From Salminus brasiliensis (Eukaryota; Chordata; Actinopteri; Characiformes; Bryconidae): a stretch of DNA of 64,000 nt. Every line of letters begins with the position of its first letter. The first letter of the stretch is position 1. A program made the translations under genes and the position numbers. The DNA lies in the NCBI RefSeq assembly GCF_030463535.1, contig NC_132879.1, positions 38,119,425 to 38,183,424 of the forward strand, written 5' to 3'. Positions 1 to 13,544 of this stretch are shown here, piece after piece. The notes beneath the pieces were generated by a model, which saw only the letters and a program-made list of their open reading frames with translations, ran no database searches and was not told the DNA's origin.

Positions 1-77
1 TGATTTATGAGAGACCTTTGCCTTGCCGATGGAAGCAGCTGCTGGAGCATTTTGACAGCGTCCAGACCAGTGAGTGA
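1..77 (+). other. Possible 3' end of an exon cut by the window edge
   Basis: From base 3 one frame is open (YERPLPCRWKQLLEHFDSVQT) up to a strong donor-like GTGAGTGAG at about 79. I do not recognise the protein and see no further exon downstream. The minus strand is also open here, so this may be chance. Confidence 0.2.
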
Positions 78-350
78 GAGGGGGGCTAAGGAGGGGTAGT
101 GTTGGTTACCCAAAACTGTCCCCCCCTCCCTCCCTCCCCAACCTAAAGCACGTGGCCCTCAGCACAGCAGGGGAACATCCACCTTAGATGAGCTGATAAA
201 GCTCTCGTGAGACATCTTATCCATCATGAGGTGGCAGGGCCTGCTGCTGGGTTTGTGTTCTGCTTCGTTGAGGGTGATTAGTCTGTGGTGGGAGAACAAA
301 GAAAGGCAAACACCACTGCAGCCCTCCCTGACAATGGGGGGCTGACAGAC

Positions 351-354
<4 letters not shown>

Positions 355-401
<47 letters not shown>

Positions 402-490
402 GAGAAAGAGAGAGAGAATGAGACAGAGAGAAAAAGAATGACAGGCGGAGAAAGAGAGAGACAGAGAGAGACAGAAAGAAAGAATGAAGT

Positions 491-542
<52 letters not shown>

Positions 543-606
543 AGAAATAAGAAGGTTGGGGTGGCAGAAGTAAGAAGAAAGATAGAGAGAAAAAACTATA
601 TATATA

Positions 607-660
<54 letters not shown>
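355..660. repeat. GA and TA microsatellites
   Basis: Purine-rich (GA)n with GACA variants occupies about 355-537. (TA)n with a short GTGTGT core then runs about 597-638, followed by (GA)n to 658. The open frames over this tract are low-complexity artefacts. Confidence 0.95.
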
Positions 661-661
<1 letters not shown>

Positions 662-2160
662 CAGATTCAAGCTGAGGACATGCACTCTGTGAGTCTTCAG
701 AGTGAGATAAAGATCTAGCCGAGTGAGTGTGGCGCGCAGTGCTGGCAGCCAAACAGACAGCATGACTGACTGCATGCCTGGGGAGGGATTTTTCAGCCCC
801 TCCATGGAGAATAGGGTTTGGTAAAAGAGTGAAAAAAACAAGCCTGTGAGATCAGAAGCCCAGATGACCACAGAAGCTTTGGTGATGAAATGCTTTATTT
901 TTTATCAAGAGAAAAAGAAATATGTCTGTTGCTCAGAAACAGTGAGTCTCTATAAAGCTTCTTTTAGTAGAGTCTGTACCCTGGTCCAAAAAGTAAAAAA
1001 AATGCAGTACATGGATTTACATGGTCAAAGAAAGATAACAATCGGGACATCATCCTGAAATTGGGTTGCTTTTAAATTAAACCAAATCCCTAAAGGCTTC
1101 ACCATATTCAAGAGTTTCCATCTGATTCTCAAGAAAAAGGGAATTTGGTTCTAATGTGTAATTCATGGATGCCTCATAAGGCCCCATTACACAAGTCTAA
1201 CAAAATGAGAGATACTGACCAGGGTTCAGCTGTACAGTTTGGAAATTATACATTTTCATTTGTTCAAGTTTTCTCACAACTGGTTTTAAGTACAGGTCCA
1301 TGAATCACAAGACACTAGCACTGCGTTGACAATATGAGGATTTTTTTTAGAACGTGTTGTTGTTTTTGGCTTTGAATGAATTTGTGGATCGTTCTTACAT
1401 TCCAATATAGCTGTTATCTTCCTTTCATTTTCTTTGCATCTCAATGAAATCCTGCTCTACACCTGCTGCCTCTGGGTTCCCAGGAAAGTGATTCAGTATT
1501 ATAGCTCATACTGCCACTTAACTTCCCAAGCTTTTGAATATTTTTGATTTCACAATGGTTTACTTACCTTTTGATTAATAGAACTTTTGGGATAATTTAG
1601 GGTCAATGGAAAAAACAGTAATCGTTTCAAGGCTTCAGAGTTCCTAAGGTTCCAAATGTTCCACAGAATATACAAGCATTTCCTAACTAATCTGATACAT
1701 CTTTTACATGCACTCTTTAAAAAAAGGTGCCTCAACGGTGGTTGGAGGAATTTAAAAAAGAACAACAACAACTTTTGATTGGAGTATTGAAGTATGAAGA
1801 ACTTTAAAATGTTTAAGGAAGCTTCACATAATGGACAGGCTCTTCAAAGTAAAGGGTCTTCCTATAGACTACATGTGGTGGAAGTTCTCTAAACTTTAAA
1901 ATGACATTAAATGGTTCTCTAAAGCTTTGTTCTCTAAAGAGAACAAAGTGGTTATGTAGTGGTAAAGCACAAAGAAACATTGAACACATGTAGGGTAAAA
2001 TGTGTGTTTTACATGAATAAGTTTCATTTTTTGTACTAAGTTCAGGGAAATATATTGATTGTTGATTGTTGTGAGATGCAACAAATAGAAATTTTCTTGA
2101 TGAACACTTGCACAATCATTGTGTGGAGAAACAAATAAAAAAACCCTTTGATTAATGTCC
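660..2160. other. No gene seen
   Basis: AT-rich, non-coding-looking DNA. The only structure noted is a perfect short hairpin at 1925-1948 (11-base arms, 2-base loop). No splice-supported exon. Confidence 0.5.
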
Positions 2161-2179
2161 TTAATTATATGCTTCTTAA

Positions 2180-3075
2180 AGACTAATAGGCCAATAGTTG
2201 GTAATTAACTGGCTGCTAATTACTACATTATTAAACAATAACAGTGGTAAATCAAGCACTTTCAACACATTTGTGTATATGATATATCATCTTATGTATG
2301 TTTTTCACATGGTGAAAAGATTTCTATTATCATGGCCTTACTGAGCCTTATCACTAGTTAACTTAGCAAGGTAACAAGTACTGATTATTTGGCTGCTATT
2401 TATCACATTATCAAGCAAGTACTCACTTAAGCATTTTCCACAGCCCTACTAATGCTCTAATGACTAAACTGTATCATACCTACCTTATTTAGCAATTATT
2501 ATGCATAGTCAGTATGCCATCACTATGGCAGACTGGGGTTTGAGATTGGCTGGCCAGGCAAACACACCACACCACACACAAACACCAATAAAAGCCTTAA
2601 GGCAAGACCACTAACACTACATTGACCTACTTGCATAACATGTGATTTATATGTAAGTCACCCAATTGTCAAAAATGTAAATGTTGGGATCAAACTAGGA
2701 TCAAATAGCATTTTCAATTTTTTATTTATTTATATGCACATTGATTATGTGTTGGTACCTAATCCCCGCCAAATAAATAGTCTCAGGCTAAAGAGAACCT
2801 TTTTCCCCCAGGTGAACATATATATACATATATATATATAATATAAAATGTAAAACATCTAAAATATTATGATGTACAATAATATACAGGTATGTTTTTA
2901 AAAATGTTTTGTGTGCTGCTGAATGTAATAATAAGCAGCCAGTGCATTAGCAACTGATGCCTTGATAAGCTTAGTTATAGCAATGCTGTTCTTTGGAGAA
3001 AATGTTACCACATTTACCGCTAAATAATGTAGTAATAAGCAGCCTGTAAATCATTAGCTACTGCCTTGTTAGGGG
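2180..3075. repeat. Four related motifs in direct and inverted order (decayed foldback element?)
   Basis: A motif of about 45-60 bases with core GGCTGCTNATTACTACATTAT occurs at about 2200-2240 and, more diverged, at 2370-2420 on the plus strand. It occurs inverted at about 2920-2975 and 3010-3060. Two copies facing two copies around an AT-rich centre looks like the terminal regions of a decayed non-autonomous DNA transposon. No transposase frame is present and I do not recognise the family. Confidence 0.45.
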
Positions 3076-6000
3076 TTAAAATGGCAGACTGAATATAGCA
3101 CTATACTGCAGTGTTACTGAAACATTTCTTCCATTGTGAGATAACTGATAGAAAAATAAGAATCATGTTGGTGGTCAGTATGGAAAAGGACTCAATAAAT
3201 CTGGTTCTCAAGTATGGCTACTGGAGTCACAAAATGATAGCAGTCCTTCTGTACCGGAGACCAGGGCTGTATGTGTAGCCTGGGATGGATTAGTCTCCCT
3301 GTGTAATCAATCATTGTCCTTCTGTCAGCTATTTGGAGAGCTACAGGGGGGCATCCACAGCATCCACAATTCCCTGCTCTGGATGGGTCAAGGGCAAGTC
3401 TGTCATTGGGGGCTCTTTGGAGCCTTCTCACATGTGTCTCTGGGATGACTAAGTGGGAAAGTCCAATTTACAGAGCCAATTGCAAATAAATGCACACTTG
3501 CTCACACACTCTGTCTTGGGGGCTTGAGGCCTGGACATATGGGTTCATTTTCAGTGGTCCCCAGTGATTAGTTGACCTATTGGGCGTTCTCCATTAGAAA
3601 TTCTAGCCAGGGACATTACTTTGTAATCACTTGTCATGATTTTTCTGAACTTGTTTTAAAGGTTGTTAGTGAAAATTTTTGATGTCCCTCTGGAAAATCA
3701 GAGGCGGTACAGGGCTGAATGTAAATTGTTGGGCTGAATCATATATTTCATAGCCACAAATCATGCTTGTTGAACACTGTTGTGATGTTTTATGAAATTA
3801 AATAAGAAAAAATTAGAAAAGGTTCTTCTGTGGGCTTACGTTATGCTAATGGTAACAGCCTGATGGATAAAAAGAGAGGTGGGAAATAAAATCACATAAA
3901 ATTAAATTTCTATTTTTAGCACATGAACACCTATGAATGTCATAAAATACAAAAACACAACAAAAAAAGCATGAGCCCTTTAAACAATAAATACTTTAGA
4001 AAGCAATGAAGAAGTGTATTCTGAAAATGGATTAACATTATTCATTAATAACATTGGGCCTTATTCACCAACATCTTCTGAATAAATTTCATTCAATTAT
4101 TCCTCAGAAAAGTCCTAACAAAACTTGTCCTCGTAAATTGAGTAAATTCCAAATAATAACACCCGAATTAACGTCTTATTGAAAAATGTGATATGCATTT
4201 CATACAAACACAAGTCATCACAGGAATTTGTTTTTTTATCAGTGTTTTTCATCTGCTTTTTAAACATTTAAATGATAAACCCCATCCAGCTAATCTGAAT
4301 AAAATAGTTATATCAGATAACCTTTAACAAGATTAAAGGAAAGGAGGAACTTTAGAAGGAAATGACTTCACATTATGCAGATTACTGATTTTAAAAGAGT
4401 GCTCTGTACAGACTTGCAAGGACACCAGGTCAAACCATTCCATTCCCCCAAGACAGGTGTTACACCTTATTAGCCTAATTGTCATTGATTGCTATCAGAA
4501 GCCTTTACGCTGGACTGCAGGCATCCTAACAATGCGTTAACCTGTGGAACCCAGAGCTGTGTTCTCATACACAGCAAAACAAAGTGGCTCTATAATGTGA
4601 TTTTGGAACCTCAGAGGCAGGACACATCATATGAAATGTGGCAATCAAAAGACGAAGGCAGAAAGCTCTTAAAGAGATTGCACGCAAACAAGCTCAGCAT
4701 TACATGGAAACAACTCAACTGTTCACATTTCTCTTTTTTTTACATTTTGACAAGGCCAGTCAATCAGTTAACATAAGCAATCATGACTATTCACATTATT
4801 TTTTGTTGTTCATCATGATTATTTGCACTTGCTCAAACTTTCCCCATAGAAAGATTTATCACTTTCAAAAAGGGATATGGTGAGTGGACAAAATAAGCTT
4901 CATCGAAATGGATTGTTTTCAGTACTTGCATAACATTACTTTTATTGTGTTTTCACAATGTTTCCAATTTTCATAAACAGTATCCAGTAATAGCAGTTTC
5001 TGCATGTCCCTACCAATCACTGTAAATTTCCACTGTGCAGTTGTTTTTGTTAGTTTTCTGCTTGTTGATTTATGCATAGGCCTCTAGTGTACACTGTATA
5101 GCTGAAGTAGTCTGCTGAAGGTGATGAATGTATCAGTTTATTTCAATAATTGCACATTTCAGAAGACTCCAGAAACTGTTCAATGAATCAGAATCAGTTT
5201 CCACTAAACATGAACAGTGTTAATGAAAAGGCCGCTATATATAAAAAAAAATGATCCCACCTCAACTTGGGTTACATGTTCTGCGTGCAGATGAGATTAA
5301 AGTTTAACTTATGCACTAATGCAAATACATTTGCAGGGATGAATGCTAATGTCAAATGTTGTCCAAATAATTTTTCCAGCTAAAGGAAATATTTAGTGGC
5401 GGTGAATACAGGGTAAAACATTCAAGGGTTCACTTACTTTTTCTAGCCTGCACAAAGAAATGTAATCAGTGTTGAGTTTTAGTTTGTTTAGTTAGATTGA
5501 GTTTGTGTGATGAATTCTAATGAACGGTGAGACTATACTTTATTAATTAATGCAGATATTCAGGTAATTCTGAGGAATTTGTGGGAGGAACATAGCCTTA
5601 ATCAACCAGGACTTGAGAAAAGTAGGCATTTTGGAACCTGAATGCAGATCCATTTGCTAGTTTACAGTCCAATGCAAAGGATGTTTCAAATCCAGCACCT
5701 GCATTAAATGAGGCAGAGTAAATCCTGGTAGATCAAAGGCCACAAGAGGACAATAAGGATGAAAACTTTGTGTCCGGAGTTGTTTGCCTTTGATAAAAGT
5801 ATATTTAAGAACACTATATATTTGAAAGAGGTAAAGAATACTATGACAAATACAAATACACATAAAATATGTTTTCTGCATGTATGTCATTTTAAAGTAA
5901 TACATTTAAAATTATACTTTAGTGTGTTAATAGAAAACACATGTAATTCTAAACATACTAAAACTTGTTAACTGCAGATTTAATTTAAAAATGATATTTT

Positions 6001-9000
6001 AAAAGAAATGCACTTTTAAATGTGCTTCAGTATAATGTATTTTTTCACATATTGAAGTATACCTAAGTTAAATGTATTTAGTTGTCATGTCATTTTTTTA
6101 TTATTCAAAAGGCATTTCAAGGATTTGCTTTTTAAAGCAAAGATATTTCACCTAAGTGAATGGATTTTTGGGTAGATCAACCTTTTAGCATATTTTGAGT
6201 TAAGGTGAATTTACTATAGATATCCTGACTGAGCTGAATTGTTTCAGTGAAACATGGTGGTTAGGATTTGCCTTGTGTTTGGACAGTGCAACAGTGATGA
6301 GTAAAACCCAAGACCTTTCACATTGGCTTCTAATGCCCCATCAGTGTGTAGTCATTCCACACAGGCTAATTTACCTACATATATGTGCACATGTAATCTA
6401 TACATCAATGTTGATGGCTATAAGAGTAAGTTACCACATTATCTGCTGCTGAGTGGTTTATATTGGCTAAATGTTATAATACCACTCATGCACTAATGCA
6501 GAAGTATGCCATCAAACATTTATGACAATGGTAAATGTTAATATGTGATTATTTTTTTTAAGTGACCTAGTGATCATAAAATATACATAAACCACAGCTG
6601 ATGTATGTATATGAGTACATAGATACATATATAATGATAATAACACAATTTAAAATGCACTTAAGTGTAGTTAAGTTGCAGTATATCTGTAAATTTAGAA
6701 TATAATTCAAATGTAGTAACAATTATGATAAAAAATTACATACTTAAATATACTCCCATTTGTGCATGTTGTCAAAAAACACTCAAAAGCACAACTTAAT
6801 GCTTTTAAGACATATTTAATCATATCTTAATTGCAATTACATGATGACCCAGAAATGGCAGTGATGACTAGTGCTGGTGAATAGGTGGTGCACAATGATG
6901 GTTATAGGTGGGTAAAAGTTACAACATTTCACTTTAAAGAGACATTAAAGAGAAAAAGGCACGTAATTGGCAATATAGCATTAGCAATTGGCATTAACAA
7001 TATCATTTCTTATAAATAAACAATGATTAATCAATTGTCTGAAAACATCTGATTGATGCATAGTGGCAGCCCACCACACACACCCTGAGAAAATTCTTGT
7101 GGAATACCAGTTGGAAATATTTGGATGCTAGTTGGGAAACTGGATCCACTTGGCTCATTCTAGTCAAAGTCTAGTCTTGTGATATCAGATAAATATACAA
7201 GATTATAAGGCATGAAAAATACTATCTGTTGATGATAAAAAGCTATGCTTACTATATGAAAAGGAGATTGAGGTTGTACCTATAAAATAGTTAAAAGAAA
7301 TGTAGGAGGCAACAATGAAATAATTAAAGCAAGTTGATTATCTTTTTCAGTGTCATGCGGTTTTATTATAAGGCCCAGATGTGCTCCATCAGTTTGTTTT
7401 ACTCCCCACAATGCAAAAGTCCCAAAAATCCATGACATCATAGCCATGATTTGGCAAACAAGAAAACATGAGAAATCCTTGGAAACGTTAAGTTGGTCTT
7501 GCTCTACCGCTGTTATTTGGCATTGTTTTTTAAACAGTCCAGCACGGAATTTAAATTAGAATCATACAAATTGCTGCTTGCATTTTCCATCTAGCATGCC
7601 CATCCTATTGTTCTGTCTAACATAAAGTTCTAAATAGGCCATCATAAGATATCTCTTATATTCAGGGCAAGCCCAAATAGGTTTTTATAGAGCGCTAGCA
7701 TGATATCATCACATGTCTTGATTCTGAAGGCTGTAAATGTCCTCTGAGTTCTTTATCAAATAGAAGGCCTTTTTCTCCCTCTGCTCTCCTGCGTGAGATT
7801 TATGAAAATAAAACAGTGCTACAGGGAACATGGTCAGTTATCTCCTCCAGCACCTCACACAGTAAGAGATCCAGAGCTCCACGGTTTCAATTAGTCCCCA
7901 CATAGAGAGGCTCAACACATCAAAACACAAAACAGAGAGGAGCTGTAGGCTAGACACGAGACCAATCTACAGATTCAACCCTGCTATGCTTTTGAACACT
8001 AATGAAAGACAGCAATGTATTTCCTATCTAAGTTTTAATCATTATAAAAGTACAATAATGCACTGTTCTCTTAACTATGCTGAGTAACTTAATAGCCAAT
8101 CTTAGCAGTTTACCCCAGGGTCCTTTAATTCCAGTCCAGCACAAACACAACCACTACACCTGGCACTTAACAGATGAATTGAAGCAGGTGTGCTTGGGCA
8201 TAGAAATCACCAGAGAAATTGTCCAAATCCAAGACTGTCCAAGACCAACTGTCCAACTGTCCAAGGCCTGAATTGAAGGAGCCTTTAAAACACTGTATCA
8301 AATTTCTGTAATAATGAATGCTTTCCTGAAATTCACAGAAGGGCACAAAAAGTTTACTGGGTTACCAAGACACATGCTTTTTAAGATTTAAAGAAAGGAA
8401 AATGTAATAAACAACAAACCTGTAGCAACTAAACTGAACCCAAATTTGTTGAGATTGAAGTATAGTTTACTACAGTTACTTTTTAGCAGTAAAATGTTAT
8501 TGTATCCAGCATTATTGTAGATACTCAGGTACACATGGTTTAGTTACAGTGATTTTAATGCAGACAGTATATAATTACAGTTTAAAAAATACAGATCAAT
8601 ACTGCTTATTGACATTACCTGCCAGCTAAGTTGCAAGTAAAGTAAATGTACAGCATTTTTTTACAGTGATGAAAGAGGCAGATGGACACTGGTAGAACAT
8701 GTAAGATCAGACGTAACTTATAGTAAACTTCTACTTAGAAAATATGCTGATAAACAGGTAAGCACAAAGAACATACAAGAGAGATAATACAATCGAATAA
8801 CATTACTATCACTGTTACTATCATTACTAACACTACTATCTTCAGTGCTTCCCTCTTACCAACAGTGCATTACACAAGTCAAAAATTACAGCTTCTACAC
8901 GCAACTAGTGCACTATAAGTCCAAATAGGGAGCCATTTGGGATTCAGACATTGGAAAACTAGACACAGTTGAAACTAACCAAAAACAGGATTGTTGCAAG

Positions 9001-9320
9001 CACTGTTAAAGAAGTGAGCCTAAGGCCTAAGAAAATGACCATGGAGAAACCATGACAAGTTTGTTTTTAAATTATAGTAGAGAGATGAGAATTTGGCAAT
9101 TCATAAACAAGGGCACATTTTTTTGATCAAAAAGCTTTAGGCAATCATGACAACTGTTTTGAATGAGATTCATAAAGTATATTCATCTTGGCCAGTGAGA
9201 AACACTGAGAAATGTTTTTACTGTTTTAATGTTTTAAAACTGGTCATGACATAATTAAAGTAAGTGTTTTAATATTCACCAAATGTACAGATCAGTACAA
9301 GAAGATTCCAGAGTCTTGGA
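3076..9320. other. No gene seen
   Basis: About 6 kb of AT-rich DNA with many stops in all frames and short low-complexity patches. No exon with matching splice sites and no clear transposon ends. Conserved non-coding elements could be present but cannot be judged without comparison. Confidence 0.4.
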
Positions 9321-9324
9321 TCCA

Positions 9325-9425
9325 GAGCCAGATACCACAGGGTGCCTTCAGTCTTGATGAGTCAGAGTTCTTTTAGTGACACAAAGAGGGCCTACACAAC
9401 ATAAGGCAAGTAGTTCATATATGTC
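9325..9425 (+). mobile_element. Tc1/mariner transposase C-terminus, relic
   Basis: The stretch with CCAGATACCACAGGGTGCC, then GGGCCTACACAACATAAGGCA, resembles the last transposase codons and start of the 3' end of a common teleost Tc1 family (family known from memory). The same family recurs at 21.99 kb and 44.06 kb. Too short and mutated to code. Confidence 0.5.
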
Positions 9426-9439
9426 TATAAGGAGCACAG

Positions 9440-9645
9440 AGTACAGAATGAGTCAAATTTCAAAAGTCAAGAGACTTTATTGTCATTTCAACTATAGACA
9501 GAGTACACAACATTCCTCCAGGACAATGGTACAACACAACGCAGTGCAGACAGAACACAAGTGCAACACAGAACAAGTGCATACAGACAGTACAGCACAG
9601 TGTGACTGTACAGAACAATATGAAAAAGTGTAACAGGCAGGATAC
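9440..9645. repeat. Dispersed repeat with GTCAAGAGACTTTATTGTC start
   Basis: Resembles the teleost dispersed repeat that opens with tandem TCAAG units, then TTTATTGTCATTTCAACTATA and a CTCCAGGACNATGGT block. A second, more diverged copy lies at 16004-16215, sharing CTCCAGGAC-ATGGT and the ACAGTACAG-rich part. Class uncertain. Confidence 0.5.
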
Positions 9646-10454
9646 AATAAATAAATCAGACTGAGCTTTGGCTAAGATTGTAGTGCAAATAGAATCCAGG
9701 CAAATTTAGCATGTCAATGAAACTTACAACAATTTTTGCTTACACTGTGGTATTGCTGTAAGTTCTGTAAGAAAATCAGTTCATCATCTTAGAAACATAT
9801 GTACAGATTTTAAAGTGCTCCCACATAGAGGTTTTTTCATGTTTCTTTTTTTGTCATGTTGTATGTTGCTTTAGTATTTAGTAACCATTGCTTTGATCAC
9901 ACACATATACTGACAACTACATGGTCTCTTTATAGAAACACAGTTGTGTAAAACAAAATAAGTTAATGCATAAATAACTAAATAAATAATATTAATAAAT
10001 GCCACAACATTTCAAATTTTAAATGTTGAAAATGTATTTTAATAATAGTTCTTAATTATAGTTATTTTAGAAATGAAGTTTATTTTTATCTTTTCTGTTT
10101 TTTTAATCAATCATATAAGATTTGCTCTATGATTAAGGTTGAAAGAAAGATTACTTTTTATTTCATTATTACAGTATTTTTAACATATATTTAGCTTGTG
10201 TAGGTGTGCGTATTAAGGTCCCTGTATTTCCCTGTACAACATTACAATGACCTTAATAAACATAAATCCAACAGTCAGAGAGTGCTGGTTATTAGTAAAT
10301 GTACTGATCTGTAAGTTACAACACAGTCAGAACAAAAAATGCCAAAAAATGCATGTTCCACCAGCAGCTCCCCTGATTTACTATGTATAAAGAACGGATT
10401 AAACTAAAGAACTAATTAAACTAGGTAATGGATGAAAACTGTATACTGTATACT

Positions 10455-10767
10455 GGGGGGCAGTGGTGGCTCAGCGGTTAGAGCGCCGGGATATCGATAA
10501 CAGGGTTGTGGGTTCGATTCCCGGGCTCGGCAAGCTGCCAGTGTTGGGCCCTTGAGCAAGGCCCTTTACCCTCTCTGCTCCCCGGGCGCTGGAGTTGGCT
10601 GCCCACCGCTCTGGGTGTGTGTGTGTACTCACTGCCCCTAACACGTGTGTGTGTGTGAGTGTGTGTTCACTACCAGATGGGTTAAATGCGGAGGACACAT
10701 TTCGCTGTACAGTCCACACTGTACAGTGACGAATACGTGCACCTTTATCCTTTATCCTTTATCCTTT
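10455..10767 (+). mobile_element. tRNA-derived SINE
   Basis: Starts with a tRNA-like head: an A-box-like segment GTGGCTCAGCGGTTAGAG and a B box GGTTCGATTCC at 10511-10521. A body (GGGCCCTTGAGCAAGGCCC, then GTT-AAATGCGGAGGACACA) follows, and the 3' end is a CTTTAT simple tail. This layout is that of a Pol III-transcribed SINE moved by a partner LINE. It is a family common in otophysan fish as I remember it. It looks nearly full length. Confidence 0.85.
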
Positions 10768-12770
10768 CTTGGGAGGAATCAACATTCAATGTGGTTACTG
10801 AAAAAATACAAGGATATACTTTTAAACAATTAACAAGTCTGAACAGAATATTACACAGTACTGTATGTTTACCAGAGTAAACATAGTAGTTTTTATTTTT
10901 CATGCATCAATATGTTTGAGTAAACTTGCAAATTCCCAATCTGTGGTGCTTTCTAGAACATTTCCAGCTTACTCTCCTGCATGTACATTTTAGGATTCAT
11001 AATAGCAACACAATTGCCAACTGAGAACTCTTTGCACAGAAGCCTCTGACTGCTAGAACAGTACTGTGATATATTTCTTACAGCAGGATTATTGTGAGCA
11101 TAGCTATGTAAATGCTTGAGGGTCCAGAGTTGACAAGTTAATTCACTGCAAGCATCTCCCTTAATATAATTTATGACGTCTGTGCATACAACATACAGAG
11201 CTAAAACGCCTATAAATAATAAACTCCCCTTTGAAGAGTCTGGCCAAACCTGTTATAGATGAGCTCTAACTTAAAATTCTGCAAAAAGTTATGGACACTG
11301 GAGTTATGGACAGAAGGGTTTCCTCATTGGATTGGACCCAAAAGCTTTTCACGTTCTCAAATACCGTAGCCTACCCTAGACTGTAATGCCTGGCAAAATT
11401 GTAGCCAGCAGTCTCCTTTGAACCATCAGTAAGTAATAACCTATTAATAATGGTTTTCCATGCAATTGGCCAGCCAGGTTGAGTCACACCACCACAAGGG
11501 AATGTATGGTGCATTAAATCTCTATCACATGCTAGTTTACACTCATTTCCTCAAATCTTAAAGGGCAGAGCACAGGCCACCTCTTTGTTCGTTGGCTTTA
11601 AAGTGCCTTAAGAGAGCTTGAAGGTGACTGGGTGCGACATTAATACTTTCACCGGCAGACTAGTGGCCTCCCTGGTCATCCTTTTCAGCTCAACAATGCA
11701 CCAAATGCCTCAGCAATGTGGACTCACTGGCAAACAAAACTGTTTAAGTCATTCAGTCTTTATTTATTTTGGTTATTTAGCCAAATTCATATTCTCTCTA
11801 CAGCATAATAACCAAACAGGGTCCTGATTTTCCATTTAAAATAAAAGGTTCAACATGCATCCCAGGATAGATTACACAGAATGTTCAAAAAGATCAAGAA
11901 GCTTGAAATAAACTCAAGTAAAAAATACGTATCTTTTTTGTTTCAGAGTAAAAACTGCAATCATTTAACATATAATCAAGTAAAATAGCAATTCTCAAGT
12001 TAGGAACGGACAAGCTCATATGTTACAATATGAAACCATGGATGCTTACGCTGCTGCCACCAAATTCTGACCCTATGATCAATGTGCTGCAGCAGAAATG
12101 GAGATTCATCTGGCCAGCCTACATTTTTCCAAGCTTACTGCCCCCTTTTTGTTCTAGACGAACCAGAGGTGGGACCCACTGTAGCCTTCTGCTGTTGAAA
12201 CCCACCTGCCTTATGGTTCAATGTGTTGTGCATTCTGCAATGCTTTTCTGTTCACCATAGTTGTACAGAGTGGTTATCTGAGTTACTGTAGCCTTTGCGT
12301 CAGCTTGAACCAGTCTGGTCTGGTTTTCTCTTTATTTGCGTCATTTTCAGTGAACTGTAGAGACTGTTAAATAGATCAGCAGTTAGAGAAATACTCAAAC
12401 CTGTCCATCTGATGACAACAGTCAATGCATGTTTAATTTTCACTGAGATCACATGAAGGTTGATGCGAACATTACCTGAAGCTGCTTTCCTGTGTCTGCA
12501 TGATTTTACCACACAATTGCTTGCCACATGATTGGCTGATAAGATCATTAGAATTAAATAAATAACTAATATAACCCAGCTAAACTAAATGTCTGAAGCC
12601 TGTCCTTCCTGATCTAACATCCTATAAATTCTGTCTTTATCTTGCCTTTTAAACCAGTCATCTGTCATTCCAGACTCCACAAATCAGAGGGAGGATTCAT
12701 CGTAAGTTAAAGGCATGGTCTGATCTAGCAAATTGCATGTATGAGTAGGTGTATTGGTCTTCTTAATAAA
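10768..12770. other. No gene seen
   Basis: No exon or recognisable repeat could be supported in these 2 kb. Open frames are short and lack splice context. Confidence 0.4.
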
Positions 12771-12774
12771 TTGC

Positions 12775-13420
12775 TTGTGTATATAGATAGTGCTGTACTG
12801 ATCCCAAAGGAAATTACAGTTTTGCAGCAGCGATGCATATAATTGCACATAAATAAATAGTAAGCAGATATGATAATAGAGCTAAATTGAAGAGATGTAT
12901 AGGAGATACTTAGAGTATCAGCTACATTATATAATGAAAGTGAGAGTCTAATATCAATAACAAAATGTGATAACTAGCATTTCATAAATACAGCACAGTT
13001 CAGTCAGTACCTTTTGTACACAGACTCATTTTAGAGCAGTACTGCACTTAATATGTACTTAAATGCAGTACAGCAGTATTGGGTAAGAATGATCTCACAT
13101 TGTGTTGTGTGTAACTGTCTCATTCCGCCACAATGGAAATGAGGTATTGTCCAAAATGGCTGGCAGCTTATTAAAAGTCCCCAATTCTGCCCAATTCAAC
13201 CTCCAAAAAGTTCAACTTTACTCCAACACAACCAGCCTTCATTTGTCTGCATAGCAGATTGCTCCTGCAACAACAGACTGGAAAAATGTCACTGCCTGGA
13301 CAGAACTCCAGCCCATCCAAGTGAACACCCAGGTACTTGAAGACCTGAAGTTAACATCCCTCCCCATAGTTTTACTGCCATTAAGCTGCAGTTGGTTCCA
13401 TTTACTTAAGCGTATATTTA
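12775..13420 (-). mobile_element. Non-LTR retrotransposon (LINE) 3' portion, relic
   Basis: Read on the minus strand, 13420-13290 resembles part of a teleost LINE reverse-transcriptase region (complement of CCCAGGTACTTGAAGACCT). The low-coordinate end carries the complement of a GGATCAGTACAGCACTATC-like 3' end. Heavily mutated, no open frame; clade assignment is uncertain. Confidence 0.4.
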
Positions 13421-13544
13421 CACGTTTTTTTGTGTTGGATCGTCAGTGATGCCACAAACTAAATTGGTTGTTTTTTTTTTTGGCACAGTACAAATATTTT
13501 TAATAGGATTATGCTGATGAATTTAAAGGTAGCTCTTCTTCATT

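Noticed and set aside
159..752. 197-codon frame rich in Ser/Leu/Tyr-Ile
   Set aside because: Product of GA and TA microsatellites.
10455..10530. Possible tRNA gene
   Set aside because: The A and B boxes belong to a SINE head followed by a SINE body and tail; no proper acceptor stem was seen.
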